A stretch of 64,000 nt of DNA, from the NCBI GenBank assembly GCA_945897365.1, contig CAMDFD010000013.1, positions 38,415-102,414 on the forward strand. Reading direction: 5' to 3'. This document shows, piece after piece, positions 42,590 through 51,769 of this stretch. Position 1 is the stretch's first letter. The number at the start of each line of letters is the position of its first letter. A model generated the notes under the pieces. That model was not told where the DNA came from. It ran no database searches and worked only from the letters and a program-made list of their open reading frames with translations. The translations under genes were made by a program, and so were the position numbers. Origin of the DNA: Bordetella parapertussis. GTDB taxonomy: Bacteria; Pseudomonadota; Gammaproteobacteria; Burkholderiales; Burkholderiaceae_B.

Positions 42590-42622
42590 TGTTTTTAAGG
42601 TACGCACCCTTTAGAGTCAGTT

Positions 42623-43522
42623 ATGCACCCTATAGAGACTTTCACCTCCAAAGAATGGCTCGCACGGCTTAATCTTAATTTTTTTGTCAGACCGGTTAAT
42701 CATGCGCCTGCAACTGCAACTGCAACTGTGGCTGTGGCTGTGGCTGTGGATGCGTCTTTGCAAACGAATCTAAAACATCAACATCTGGGACCGTTACGCA
42801 TCCAAAAGGCGCTTTACCCAGAGGGCCCCGCGCTTTGCCATGCCATCATTGTGCATCCACCAGGCGGGATCGCAGGCGGTGATCGCCTCGAGGTGCACGT
42901 GCAGAGTCAGGCGCGCAGTCAGGGGTTGGTGACCACGCCCTCGGCGGCTAAGTGGTATGGGACGGACGGGGGCGTCCCCGCGACGCAAAAAATAGAGATT
43001 AGCCTAGAGGGACAGTTGGAGTGGCTGCCACAGGAAACTATTGTTTTTGATCGTGCACTGGTTGAATCTGAGATCACGATCAAGGCCGACGCTACGGGTG
43101 CGATGTTGGGGTGGGATCATTTGATTTTTGGACGTCATGCTTCGGGCGAGTCTTTCAAGAACGGTCGTTTTGCGCAATCTCTGCGCATCCATTTGTTCGA
43201 GGGACTGGTCTGGCACGATCGTATTGTGCTCCAAGGCGGGGATGCCTTATTTGCTTCCCCGATCGGTTTGAGAGGGCATCATGCGTGTGCCATGCTTTGG
43301 GCGATTCTGGCCGAACCAGAGACTTGGACTGAGGCTCGGTTGGAGTTGCTCCGTATGGATAGTCCCGCGCTCTCCTGGACCGTGTTGCATCCCCGGTTGC
43401 TCGTCGGACGCTTGCTTGTCGAGCCGTTAAAGCTCAAAGGTTTGCTTGAACAAGCCTGGAGCGTCTTGCGACCCATTGTTTTAAAGCGCCCAGCCCTCAA
43501 TCCTCGGCTTTGGTCTACCTGA
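42623..43522 (+). CDS. ureD: Urease accessory protein UreD (UreH)
   Basis: 299 residues. UreD is the scaffold that binds apo-urease and, with UreF and UreG, guides nickel into the active site. Family traits are LGPLRIQKALYPEGPALCHAIIVHPPGGIAGGDRLE, TTPSAAKWYG and LEWLPQETIVFD. The N-terminus carries an unusual run PATATATVAVAVAVDAS encoded by hexanucleotide repeats (42708-42749), between the first strand and the conserved core. As first gene of ureDABCEFG it sits behind a sigma-54-type promoter and an NtrC-like site, which points to nitrogen control. The stop is 14 bases before ureA. Confidence 0.93.
   Translation: MHPIETFTSKEWLARLNLNFFVRPVNHAPATATATVAVAVAVDASLQTNLKHQHLGPLRIQKALYPEGPALCHAIIVHPPGGIAGGDRLEVHVQSQARSQGLVTTPSAAKWYGTDGGVPATQKIEISLEGQLEWLPQETIVFDRALVESEITIKADATGAMLGWDHLIFGRHASGESFKNGRFAQSLRIHLFEGLVWHDRIVLQGGDALFASPIGLRGHHACAMLWAILAEPETWTEARLELLRMDSPALSWTVLHPRLLVGRLLVEPLKLKGLLEQAWSVLRPIVLKRPALNPRLWST
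42708..42749 (+). repeat. In-frame hexanucleotide repeats inside ureD
   Basis: Three copies of CTGCAA (42708-42725) are followed by four copies of CTGTGG (42726-42749). In the ureD frame they encode alternating Ala-Thr and then Ala-Val. Because units are six bases, slippage changes the length but not the frame. Confidence 0.95.
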
Positions 43523-43536
43523 ATAAAGGAGTTTCT

Positions 43537-43839
43537 ATGGATCTCACCCCGCGAGAAAAAGATAAATTGCTGATTTTTACAGCGGCTTTACTTGCCGAAC
43601 GGCGTCTAGCACGTGGTTTGAAACTCAATGTGCCCGAAGCCATTGCCCTCATTACAGCAGCGATCATGGAAGGTGCGCGCGATGGCAAAACCGTCGCAAC
43701 ACTGATGGCCGAGGGCCGCAGTATTTTGACGCGCGCAGACGTCATGGAGGGCATCCCCGAAATGATCCCGGATATTCAGGTCGAAGCCACGTTTCCCGAT
43801 GGCACCAAGCTTGTCACGGTTCATCAACCAATTCAGTGA
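43537..43839 (+). CDS. ureA: Urease gamma subunit
   Basis: 100 residues, exactly the usual UreA length. It starts MDLTPREKDKLLIFTAALLAERR, with LNVPEAIALITAAIMEGARDGKTVA and VMEGIPEMIPDIQVEATFPDGTKLVTVH. It packs with UreB and UreC into the (alpha beta gamma)3 enzyme. I chose the ATG at 43537 because AAAGGAG at 43525-43531 precedes it; an upstream in-frame start at 43510 overlaps ureD and is not supported by the family. Cytoplasmic. Confidence 0.97.
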   Translation: MDLTPREKDKLLIFTAALLAERRLARGLKLNVPEAIALITAAIMEGARDGKTVATLMAEGRSILTRADVMEGIPEMIPDIQVEATFPDGTKLVTVHQPIQ

Positions 43840-43848
43840 GGAGCGGAC

Positions 43849-44178
43849 ATGCAAATAACGTCGATGATTCCCGGACAAATACTTGTCCAAGACAGTGAGG
43901 ACCTTGAAATCAATGTGGGTCGAACGCTGCTTAGCCTCACCGTGGCCAGCACCGGCGACCGGCCCGTGCAGATTGGCTCACACTTTCATTTTGCAGAAAC
44001 CAATGCAGCGTTGCATTTTGATCGCGCTGCTGCGCGCGGCTTTCGTTTGAATATTCCTGCTGGTACGGCGATTCGTTTTGAGCCTGGACAAGAACGTGTC
44101 GTTGAGCTTGTTGCGCTCAGCGGTGATCGGGTGGTGTACGGATTTTCTGGGGCCGTCATGGGGAGTCTGGATCAATGA
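43849..44178 (+). CDS. ureB: Urease beta subunit
   Basis: 109 residues. Typical UreB: MIPGQILVQDSEDLEINVGR, then VASTGDRPVQIGSHFHFAETNAALHFDR, AARGFRLNIPAGTAIRFEPGQ, and a tail close to VVELVALSGDRVVYGFSGAVMG. It is the small structural subunit. The gene follows ureA after 9 bases and overlaps ureC in ATGA at 44175-44178, so subunits are made in equal amounts by coupled translation. Confidence 0.97.
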   Translation: MQITSMIPGQILVQDSEDLEINVGRTLLSLTVASTGDRPVQIGSHFHFAETNAALHFDRAAARGFRLNIPAGTAIRFEPGQERVVELVALSGDRVVYGFSGAVMGSLDQ

Positions 44179-45887
44179 AAATTTCAAGACAAGCGTACGC
44201 CGAGATGTTTGGTCCGACGACAGGCGATCGCGTTCGCCTGGCCGATACTGCGTTGTTTGCACGCGTCGAAAAGGACTTTACGATTTACGGTGAGGAGGTC
44301 AAGTTTGGTGGTGGTAAGGTGATCCGAGACGGCATGGGACAGTCACAGCGTATGAGCGCGGATTGTGTCGACACCGTCTTGACCAATGCACTGATCATCG
44401 ATTACTGGGGCATCGTCAAAGCTGATCTCGGCATTAAAAATGGACGCATCGCCGGCATCGGTAAGGCCGGTAATCCGGATATCCAGCCGGGTGTGACAAT
44501 TGTGATTGGACCTGCCACTGAGGTCATTGCAGCCGAGGGCATGATTGTGACGGCCGGCGGGGTGGACAGTCATATTCACTTTATCTGTCCGCAACAAATC
44601 GAAGAGGCTCTGTGCTCAGGCGTGACCACCATGATTGGTGGCGGTACGGGCCCTGCGACTGGGACGTTTGCCACAACGGTGACGCCCGGTCCGTGGCATT
44701 TGGCGCGCATGTTGCAATCGCTCGAGTCCTATCCGATCAATATTGGTCTACTAGGCAAAGGCAACGTGTCTCTACCTGGCCCACTGCACGAACAAATCGA
44801 AGCTGGGGCCGTGGGCTTAAAGCTGCATGAGGACTGGGGCAGCACACCCGCCGCAATCGACAACTGCCTGACGGTTGCGGATCAGACCGACACACAAGTC
44901 GCGATTCATACCGACACTCTCAACGAGTCGGGCTTTGTCGAGGCGACACTCAAGGCCATCGATGGCAGAGTGATCCACACCTACCATACCGAGGGAGCGG
45001 GAGGCGGGCATGCGCCCGATATCATCCGCGTTTGCGGTGAGCAAAATGTCCTCCCATCCTCGACCAATCCGACTCGGCCCTACACCATCAATACGTTGGA
45101 TGAGCACCTGGATATGTTGATGGTGTGTCATCACCTCGATGCTTCGATTGCCGAAGATATCGCTTTTGCAGAAAGTCGTATCCGTCGTGAAACTATTGCA
45201 GCCGAAGATATCCTGCACGATATCGGCGCGTTTTCGATGATTTCCTCGGATAGTCAGGCGATGGGGCGTGTCGGCGAGGTCATTATGCGGACCTGGCAGA
45301 CTGCGCACAAAATGCGTGAGCAGCGCGGTTCCTTGAGCGAGGCAGGTTTTTCTGATCCCTCGACGAGCGATAACGCGCGTATCAAACGCTATATCGCTAA
45401 ATACACCATCAATCCCGCGCTTACGCATGGCATGGCACATGAGATCGGTTCGGTCGAGGTGGGCAAGTGGGCCGACCTCGTGTTGTGGCGTCCTGCTTTT
45501 TTTGGTGTGAAGCCTTCGACCGTGATCAAAGGTGGCCAGATCGCGATGGCGGCGATGGGTGATCCCAATGCATCGATACCAACCCCGCAGCCTGTGCATT
45601 TTCGTCCGCAGTTTGGGGCCTCTGCGCGCGGCATTGAAACGAGTTGTATCACCTTCATGTCCGGTATCTCGGTGCAGCGCGGTGTGCATCAGGAGCTCGG
45701 CTTGCGCAGGCAGATCGCGACCGTGCAGGGCACGCGTACGGTCACTAAGGCTGATATGAAACTCAATAGCACTACACCGCACATCACCGTCAGTCCGGAA
45801 AACTACAAGGTCTATGCCGATGGTGTGTTGCTTGACTGTCCGCCTGCGCAGGTGCTGCCGATGGCGCAACGTTACTTTTTGTTTTAG
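44175..45887 (+). CDS. ureC: Urease alpha subunit (catalytic)
   Basis: 570 residues, full length. It hydrolyses urea to ammonia and carbamate at a dinickel centre. Visible ligands: the HIH pair in DSHIHFICPQQ, the Lys at about 216 in GLKLHEDWG that becomes carbamylated and bridges both nickels, later His ligands in VAIHTDTLNE and HTYHTEGAGGGHAPD, and the flap with the general-acid His in MVCHHLD. The N-terminal YAEMFGPTTGDRVRLADT is typical. All catalytic residues are present, so the enzyme should be active once UreDEFG load nickel. No nickel carrier gene lies nearby. ureE follows after 8 bases. Confidence 0.98.
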   Translation: MKISRQAYAEMFGPTTGDRVRLADTALFARVEKDFTIYGEEVKFGGGKVIRDGMGQSQRMSADCVDTVLTNALIIDYWGIVKADLGIKNGRIAGIGKAGNPDIQPGVTIVIGPATEVIAAEGMIVTAGGVDSHIHFICPQQIEEALCSGVTTMIGGGTGPATGTFATTVTPGPWHLARMLQSLESYPINIGLLGKGNVSLPGPLHEQIEAGAVGLKLHEDWGSTPAAIDNCLTVADQTDTQVAIHTDTLNESGFVEATLKAIDGRVIHTYHTEGAGGGHAPDIIRVCGEQNVLPSSTNPTRPYTINTLDEHLDMLMVCHHLDASIAEDIAFAESRIRRETIAAEDILHDIGAFSMISSDSQAMGRVGEVIMRTWQTAHKMREQRGSLSEAGFSDPSTSDNARIKRYIAKYTINPALTHGMAHEIGSVEVGKWADLVLWRPAFFGVKPSTVIKGGQIAMAAMGDPNASIPTPQPVHFRPQFGASARGIETSCITFMSGISVQRGVHQELGLRRQIATVQGTRTVTKADMKLNSTTPHITVSPENYKVYADGVLLDCPPAQVLPMAQRYFLF

Positions 45888-45895
45888 GAACGAAG

Positions 45896-46471
45896 ATGGC
45901 GATTTTGTTGACCACACGGATTCCTGCGCAAGCGCGCTCACAGACAGACGCAGCCGCCGAGCCCTTACCCGTACTAGAATTGACGCTGGAGGATCGGCAG
46001 CGCTCGCGCCTGGCTGCCATGCTGCCTAGTGGACGCGCAGTCGCAGTTATTTTGCCGCGCGGCGAACCTATGCAGCACGGCGATGTGCTCACCGGTGCAA
46101 CAGGTGAGCGTGTCTTGGTGCAGGCGGCCGCCGAGGCGCTGATGTTGATCCGTGCCCACAATCACTTTGAACTCATGCGTATTGTGTATCACTTGGCCAA
46201 TCGCCACGTGCGGGCGATGTTGCTGCCCGATGCCGCCCTGATCGAGCCAGATCAAGTGTTGGCAGAGCTCGTCAGACGGTTGGGTGGCACAGTAGAAAAT
46301 ACGCATCAGCCTTTTATTCCAGAAGGTGGCGCCTACGCTGGGGGCGCAGGAGAACATGCGCATCACCATCACCAACACCCTAGCGAATGCGGTGTCGAGT
46401 TGCAGGATGAGGCGATGGGTCAGATTGGTGAACAACTTTCTATCGCAGCCCATGCACGATCCAAAGCTTAA
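45896..46471 (+). CDS. ureE: Urease accessory nickel metallochaperone UreE
   Basis: 191 residues. UreE brings nickel to the UreDFG-apourease complex. The N-terminal peptide-binding domain holds LTLEDRQRSRLAAMLPSGR and ILPRGEPMQHGDVL; the C-terminal metal domain holds LMRIVYHLANRHVRAMLLPDA, with the conserved dimer-interface His. A histidine-rich tail (EHAHHHHQHPSECG, about 155-168) gives extra metal sites for storage, like the Klebsiella tail. The 3' end overlaps ureF by 20 bases. Confidence 0.95.
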   Translation: MAILLTTRIPAQARSQTDAAAEPLPVLELTLEDRQRSRLAAMLPSGRAVAVILPRGEPMQHGDVLTGATGERVLVQAAAEALMLIRAHNHFELMRIVYHLANRHVRAMLLPDAALIEPDQVLAELVRRLGGTVENTHQPFIPEGGAYAGGAGEHAHHHHQHPSECGVELQDEAMGQIGEQLSIAAHARSKA

Positions 46472-47132
46472 CTCCCTCTTGTCGGCCCTGCATTTGGCGA
46501 GCCCTGCTTTGCCCGTAGGGGGCTTTGCGTATTCGCAGGGCTTAGAACAAGCGATCGAGGATCGTTGGGTCACAGATATGGAGCAAGCCTATGTTTGGAT
46601 CCGGGATGGTCTGCTACTCAATCTCGCCCGTCAGGAGTTGCCGTGGTGGCTGCATTGTTACGAGGCTGCTTCCCAACAACAATGGGACGCACTCATCGAC
46701 GGGAATCAACAGCTGAGCGCCCTGCGCGAAACGGCAGAGCTGCGACTTGAATCCTTGCAGATGGGGTATTCGATGGCCAAACTGTTTGCGCAGTGGCCTT
46801 CGGCGCAGACGCTTGCCGTACTCAAGGACGTGACATGGTCTTACCCCGCCGCGTATGCAGCGTTGGCAGCGTGCACCGGCGTTGAAAAAGAAACGGCTTT
46901 GGCGGCTTTTCTCTGGAGCTGGGTGGAAAACCAAGTCCTGGCTGCGATTAAAACTGTTCCTTTGGGCCAAATCGAGGGACAAGAACTCCTGCATCGTCTC
47001 AAAGAAGATATTCCGGCGGCGTGCCTGGTCGCACAGTCGACCCGCATCGCAGAGGCCGGTTCAGCCGCGTTTGGTCTGGCACTCACCAGTGCAAGACATG
47101 AAACGCAATACAGCCGCTTGTTTAGAAGTTAA
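46452..47132 (+). CDS. ureF: Urease accessory protein UreF
   Basis: 226 residues, all-helical family. The core begins LLSALHLASPALPVGGFAYSQGLEQAIEDRWV, the UreF signature, and ends with RIAEAGSAAFGLALTSARHETQYSRLFRS. UreF binds UreD and UreG and checks GTP-dependent nickel insertion. I chose the ATG at 46452 (MHDPKLNSLLSAL) inside the end of ureE, which leaves a 20-base overlap and a normal length; an in-frame start at 46326 would add an unrelated stretch read from ureE. Confidence 0.94.
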   Translation: MHDPKLNSLLSALHLASPALPVGGFAYSQGLEQAIEDRWVTDMEQAYVWIRDGLLLNLARQELPWWLHCYEAASQQQWDALIDGNQQLSALRETAELRLESLQMGYSMAKLFAQWPSAQTLAVLKDVTWSYPAAYAALAACTGVEKETALAAFLWSWVENQVLAAIKTVPLGQIEGQELLHRLKEDIPAACLVAQSTRIAEAGSAAFGLALTSARHETQYSRLFRS

Positions 47133-47149
47133 AAAATAGGAATCACACC

Positions 47150-47770
47150 ATGACACAACAATCTAATCCTTTGCGCGTCGGCATCGGCGGACCGGTGGGG
47201 TCGGGCAAGACCACCTTGGTCGAAGTCCTCTGCAAAAAAATGCGTGATCAGTACAAGCTCGCGGTCGTGACCAATGACATTTACACCAAAGAAGATGAAC
47301 GCCTGCTGGTTGCAGCAGAGGCTTTGTCGGCGGATCGCATTATGGGTGTAGAAACAGGCGGCTGCCCGCATACGGCCATTCGCGAAGACGCTTCGATTAA
47401 CCTCGAAGCGATCGATCGTATGCAAAAACGCTTCCCCGATCTTGATTTGATCTTTATCGAGTCCGGTGGCGATAATTTAGCGGCGACGTTTAGTCCAGAC
47501 TTATCGGACTTGACGATTTATGTGATTGACGTCGCGGGTGGCGAAAAAATTCCCCGCAAAGGCGGTCCCGGTATCACCCGCAGTGATCTGTTGGTGATCA
47601 ACAAGACCGATCTCGCACCCTATGTGGGCGCAAACCTTGACGTGATGCGCCACGACACTGCGCGCATGCGTGTGGACCGTCCTTGGGTGATGACGAATTT
47701 AAAAACCGGTGAGGGCCTAGACGAAGTCATCCGCTTTATTGAAAAAGCGGGATGCTTGACTCCGTCTTGA
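47150..47770 (+). CDS. ureG: Urease accessory GTPase UreG
   Basis: 206 residues of the SIMIBI GTPase class. The P-loop is GGPVGSGKTTLVE near 13-25. The nickel-binding Cys-Pro-His motif is in GVETGGCPHTAIRED, ESGGDNLAATFSPDLSD follows the Walker B part, and NKTDLAPYVG is the guanine-specificity motif. GTP hydrolysis drives nickel insertion into urease. It ends the ureDABCEFG operon, 14 bases from the convergent roxA stop. Confidence 0.97.
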   Translation: MTQQSNPLRVGIGGPVGSGKTTLVEVLCKKMRDQYKLAVVTNDIYTKEDERLLVAAEALSADRIMGVETGGCPHTAIREDASINLEAIDRMQKRFPDLDLIFIESGGDNLAATFSPDLSDLTIYVIDVAGGEKIPRKGGPGITRSDLLVINKTDLAPYVGANLDVMRHDTARMRVDRPWVMTNLKTGEGLDEVIRFIEKAGCLTPS

Positions 47771-47784
47771 AGCGCTGATCCCAG

Positions 47785-48987
47785 CTACTTTCTGACAAGA
47801 TGGATCCAACCATCGTCAATCCAGTCTGCCAGTGCGTCGAGCGCCTCCTGTGACAGGCGCTTGGCAGAGGGGTCAGTGCCCGCAAGTTCACGCGCATCCG
47901 CAAGTCGTTTCAGGCCTGTTTCGGCTTTGACCATGGCAGGCTCGCCATTGATAAAAAGCTGCTGGTCACGGTAGAGCATACGGCTGCGTCGATCTAACAC
48001 CCAGTGTGTGTAGGAGGATGCCTGATCGTGCGTCTCTGGATCCTCATCCATCGCTAACGCAAGCGGGCTGTCAAAGACAGCGGCCTGATTGGGCTCGGTC
48101 AACCAGCAGCCCAGAAAGCGAGTGGCCAGCGCGTGATCAAAGCGGATTTTGCTGGCGGCAGCGATCGCGGCCTCGGTCAGGCGTTCGGGGAGCTCGGCGG
48201 GATGCGCCACAGCGGGCTGAGCGGGGTCGCGGTAAAACTTATTGAGCGCGGGACCATGCAGGGGAGGCTCGCCGTAGGGGCCGCTTGCGACACCCGCACG
48301 TGACAAGATTTGATCCGCGGCAGCTTCGAGCATTCCACGTGCCAGCGCCGCCTCGTCAGGTGCGCGAAAGCCAATCGAGATCGTCATGCAATCATCGAGC
48401 GCGACACCATCGTGTGCCGCTTGTGGGGGCAGGTACAACATATCGCCTGGCTCCAGCACAAACTCTTGCTCCGGTTCAAAGTTTTGCAAAATTTTGAGTG
48501 GTAAACCAGGTACTAAGGACAAGTCTTTTTGTTGGCCGAACTTCCAATGACGACGGCCCTCGGCTTGCAAAAGAAACACGTCATAGCTGTCGTAATGTGG
48601 ACCCACACCACCGCCAGTCGTGGCCATGCTGATCATCAGATCATCGAGTCGCGCGTTCGGCACAAAGCGAAACTGATTCATCAGCGCACAGGCTGCATCA
48701 TCATGGATGTCCACACTCTGCACCAATAGCGTCCAGTGTGTTTCCGACATTTTTGGCAGACGACTAAAAGGTCCAACCTCCATATTCCATTCGTCTTTGT
48801 CACGCCAGATGAGTTTGGACTCGACCTCGTCACGCTTGCTCATTTTTTTGAGCATTGCCATTGAAACGGGAGGTTTAAAATTCTTGAAAGCCTGACGCAC
48901 GAGCAGAGGTTTACGCTGCCAGTAGGTCTTCATGAATTGTGAAGGGGTGAGTCCGCCCAGCAGGGCGAGAGGTTGATCCGTGTGCAT
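47785..48987 (-). CDS. roxA: Ribosomal protein L16 arginine hydroxylase (YcfD/RoxA-like, JmjC fold)
   Basis: 400 residues. The N-terminal LLGGLTPSQFMKTYWQRKPLLVRQAFKNF is characteristic. The JmjC-type iron site begins with GVGPHYDSYDVFLLQAEG (the His and Asp of HxD) and is completed by the His in LPPQAAHDGVALDD. EFVLEPGDMLYLPP forms the core strand. The family hydroxylates an Arg of ribosomal protein uL16 with 2-oxoglutarate and oxygen. It lies 8 bases behind mutS on the same strand, so both are probably cotranscribed. Confidence 0.9.
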   Translation of the reverse strand: MHTDQPLALLGGLTPSQFMKTYWQRKPLLVRQAFKNFKPPVSMAMLKKMSKRDEVESKLIWRDKDEWNMEVGPFSRLPKMSETHWTLLVQSVDIHDDAACALMNQFRFVPNARLDDLMISMATTGGGVGPHYDSYDVFLLQAEGRRHWKFGQQKDLSLVPGLPLKILQNFEPEQEFVLEPGDMLYLPPQAAHDGVALDDCMTISIGFRAPDEAALARGMLEAAADQILSRAGVASGPYGEPPLHGPALNKFYRDPAQPAVAHPAELPERLTEAAIAAASKIRFDHALATRFLGCWLTEPNQAAVFDSPLALAMDEDPETHDQASSYTHWVLDRRSRMLYRDQQLFINGEPAMVKAETGLKRLADARELAGTDPSAKRLSQEALDALADWIDDGWIHLVRK

Positions 48988-48995
48988 AAAAAGAC

Positions 48996-51650
48996 CTAAG
49001 GCAATAAATTTTTGAGTTGATACAGCGCATCCAATGCTTCACGCGGGCTGAGCGTATCGGGGTCGAGCTCATTGAGGGCTTGGTGCAGTGCCGCCTGGGC
49101 ATCCGCGAGTTCTGTGGCGATTTGTGTCATGCTTTCAGCGGCGACGACCTCTCCAAACAAACCGAGTTGAGGCGTGGGGGCGCCTTGTGACTCCAGTCGC
49201 TCTAGTTCGCGCGTCGCGTGTCTGATCACGGCTGCGGGCACACCGGCGCGTTGTGCGACTTGTATGCCGTAACTACGACTTGCGGGACCGTCTTTCACTT
49301 CATGTAAAAATACGATACCCGAGGGAGACTCGGCGGCCGCCAGGTGTACATTGGCCGTGTTGGGCTGTTCGTTGGGCATGCGGGTGATTTCAAAATAGTG
49401 TGTCGCAAACAGCGTCAGGGCGCGATTGTGCGTGACCAAGCGCTGAGCGATAGACCATGCAAGCGCCAAACCATCATAGGTCGAGGTGCCACGGCCGATT
49501 TCGTCCATCAACACCAAACTGTTCGCCGAGCTCGAAGCCAAGATCGCAGCTGCCTCGGTCATTTCCATCATAAAGGTCGAGCGGCCACCCGCCAGGTCGT
49601 CGGCGGCGCCAATGCGCGTAAAAATACGATCTAGTGGACCGATGGCCGCTGCACGCGCCGGCACAAAACTTCCGATGCGGGCGAGCAGGGCAATCAGGGC
49701 GACTTGACGCATGTAGGTGGATTTACCCCCCATGTTGGGACCCGTGATCACAAGCAAAGCGCGGTGCGGATTGAGGCTGCAACTATTGGGTGTAAAGCGT
49801 TCGATCGAGCGCTCCACGACAGGGTGGCGACCCGCCGTGATGTCGATCGCGGTATGCTCGAGCAAGCCTGGGGCGACCCAGTCGTGATGTTGTGCGTGAT
49901 GCGCGAGCGCGACCAGTACGTCGAGTTCTGCGCACACACTCGCACAGTGGGACAAGGCCTGCGCCATCGGCATGAGCGCTTGTAACACTTGTTCGTAAAG
50001 CCATTTTTCCCGAGCCAGTGAGCGGTCTTGAGCGGAGAGGACTTTATCCTCCCATGATTTGAGCTCAGGTGTGATGTAGCGCTCGGCATTTTTGAGCGTC
50101 TGGCGGCGGCGATAATCCTCGGGCACCTTGTCGGACTGCGCGCGACTGACCTCGATAAAAAATCCATGAACACGATTGAACTCGACACGCAGCGTGGAGA
50201 TCCCTGTGCGGGCGCGCTCGCGCGCTTCGAGCTCCAGCAAGTAGGTGCCGTTATCGGTAGAAATTCCGCGCAGCTCGTCGAGCTCGGCATCATAGCCGTT
50301 CGCAATCACCCCACCATCGCGGACTTGTACGGCTGGCTCGGCATCGATCGCCGCACTCAACAAGCGCTCCATGTCAGGGGGAGGTAACAAGTGTTGTGCG
50401 ATCTCTCGCAGACGCACACAATCCCCTGCGTCTTTAGACTGAGCCGAGGAAAGCAATATTTGTAACTGAGGTAGAGCGCTCAGCGCATCGCGCAAACTGG
50501 CGAGTTCGCGTGGCCGCACAGACAACAACGCAATGCGGGTAGCGATACGCTCTAGATCGGGCAATGCGTTTAATGCTGTGCGCAGGGATTCTAAGACTGA
50601 GGTTGCATGCAGTAACGCGGTGCTCGCGTCGTTGGCTTGCATGAGTGCGGCGATCGCTTGTTGGCGCGCGAGGACAGGCGCATTGTCGCGTAAGGGATGA
50701 TGGAGCCAGCGTCTCAACAAACGCGCGCCCATTGGTGTGCGGCAACTATCTAAAATCGAAAAGAGGGTAGGTGCTTCCTCGCCAGACAGTGTGCGAGTCA
50801 GTTCGAGATTGCGGCGGGTAGCCGGATCCATCAAGACATATTGGCTGGCTCGGTCCGCGCTGAGACTTTGAATATGCGCAAGCCCTTGGACTTGTGTGCG
50901 ACCCGCGTAGCGAAGCAAGGCACACGCTGCGCAAATGGCAGTCGGGAGATCGTCCACATCAAAACCAGAGAGCGATTGCGTTTTGAAATGCGCCAGAAGT
51001 TGCGCTTGAGCTTGCTCAGCCTCAAAGTGCCAAGGGGGTACGCGGGTGGTGGCACAGTTCAGGCTGACGTCGAGTTCGACATCGTCGGCATAAATGATCT
51101 CAGCGGGCTCGATGCGATGAAGCTCCGAGTCCAAAGCCTCGGGTGCGCACTCTGTGAGTTTGAATTCACCGCTAGCCAAGTTGAGCCAGGCCAACCCTGC
51201 GCGGGCTGTTTTACCTTTGCGAGAGACAAAGACCGCCGCGACAGAGCGGTCTGATTTGGCGGGTAAGAGCGCCTCGTCTGTGAGCGTACCGGGCGTCACG
51301 ATCCGAACAATTTTGCGGTCAACCGGGCCTTTGCTAGTGGCGGGGTCACCGATCTGTTCGCAGATCGCGACCGAGACACCTGCGGCCACGAGTTTGGCTA
51401 GATATTGTTCGGCGGCATGATAGGGCACTCCTGCCATCGGGATCGGCGCACCGTTGGAGGTGCCGCGACGCGTTAGCGTCAGATTGAGCAGACGCGCGCC
51501 GCGCTCGGCATCCTCGTAAAACATCTCATAGAAATCCCCCATGCGATAGAGCAGCAACAACGGGCCAGCCTCAGCCTTTAGACGCAAGTATTGCTGCATC
51601 ATCGGGGTGTGTTGCTCACTGCTTGTGGGCGTCAGGGCATTGTCTTGCAT
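48996..51650 (-). CDS. mutS: DNA mismatch repair protein MutS
   Basis: 884 residues, full length. Order: mismatch-binding domain I (MMQQYLRLKAEAGPLLLLYRMGDFYEMF with the Phe-x-Glu contact in the DFYEMF area), connector, lever and clamp domains (LELTRTLSGEEAPTLFSILDSCRTPMGARLLRRWL), then the ATPase with LLVITGPNMGGKSTYMRQ (Walker A), LVLMDEIGRGTSTYDGLALAW (Walker B and signature) and LFATHYFEITRM. The C-terminal dimerisation tail is present (LSPREALDALYQLKNL). It recognises mismatches and recruits MutL. The start lies 119 bases from divergent pcaI. Confidence 0.97.
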   Translation of the reverse strand: MQDNALTPTSSEQHTPMMQQYLRLKAEAGPLLLLYRMGDFYEMFYEDAERGARLLNLTLTRRGTSNGAPIPMAGVPYHAAEQYLAKLVAAGVSVAICEQIGDPATSKGPVDRKIVRIVTPGTLTDEALLPAKSDRSVAAVFVSRKGKTARAGLAWLNLASGEFKLTECAPEALDSELHRIEPAEIIYADDVELDVSLNCATTRVPPWHFEAEQAQAQLLAHFKTQSLSGFDVDDLPTAICAACALLRYAGRTQVQGLAHIQSLSADRASQYVLMDPATRRNLELTRTLSGEEAPTLFSILDSCRTPMGARLLRRWLHHPLRDNAPVLARQQAIAALMQANDASTALLHATSVLESLRTALNALPDLERIATRIALLSVRPRELASLRDALSALPQLQILLSSAQSKDAGDCVRLREIAQHLLPPPDMERLLSAAIDAEPAVQVRDGGVIANGYDAELDELRGISTDNGTYLLELEARERARTGISTLRVEFNRVHGFFIEVSRAQSDKVPEDYRRRQTLKNAERYITPELKSWEDKVLSAQDRSLAREKWLYEQVLQALMPMAQALSHCASVCAELDVLVALAHHAQHHDWVAPGLLEHTAIDITAGRHPVVERSIERFTPNSCSLNPHRALLVITGPNMGGKSTYMRQVALIALLARIGSFVPARAAAIGPLDRIFTRIGAADDLAGGRSTFMMEMTEAAAILASSSANSLVLMDEIGRGTSTYDGLALAWSIAQRLVTHNRALTLFATHYFEITRMPNEQPNTANVHLAAAESPSGIVFLHEVKDGPASRSYGIQVAQRAGVPAAVIRHATRELERLESQGAPTPQLGLFGEVVAAESMTQIATELADAQAALHQALNELDPDTLSPREALDALYQLKNLLP

Positions 51651-51723
51651 AGGGTGTTTTAAGGATTGGTGCGGCGCATCTAGCGAAGCCTTTAGTGTAA
51701 GCCACGGTGATGTCAGACTTCTC

Positions 51724-51729
51724 TATAAT
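51724..51729 (+). promoter_or_regulatory. Consensus -10 element before pcaI
   Basis: A perfect TATAAT stands 40 bases before the pcaI ATG. No good -35 is found at 16-18 bases, so an activator may be needed, as is common for pca genes. Confidence 0.4.
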
Positions 51730-51769
51730 CGATCAAATAAATACACGACACGCAACAAGGTGAAAAAAC

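Noticed and set aside
44817..45941. 374-codon open frame antisense to ureC
   Set aside because: It runs opposite a perfectly conserved urease alpha subunit and is explained by its codon bias; no family resemblance or ribosome site is seen.
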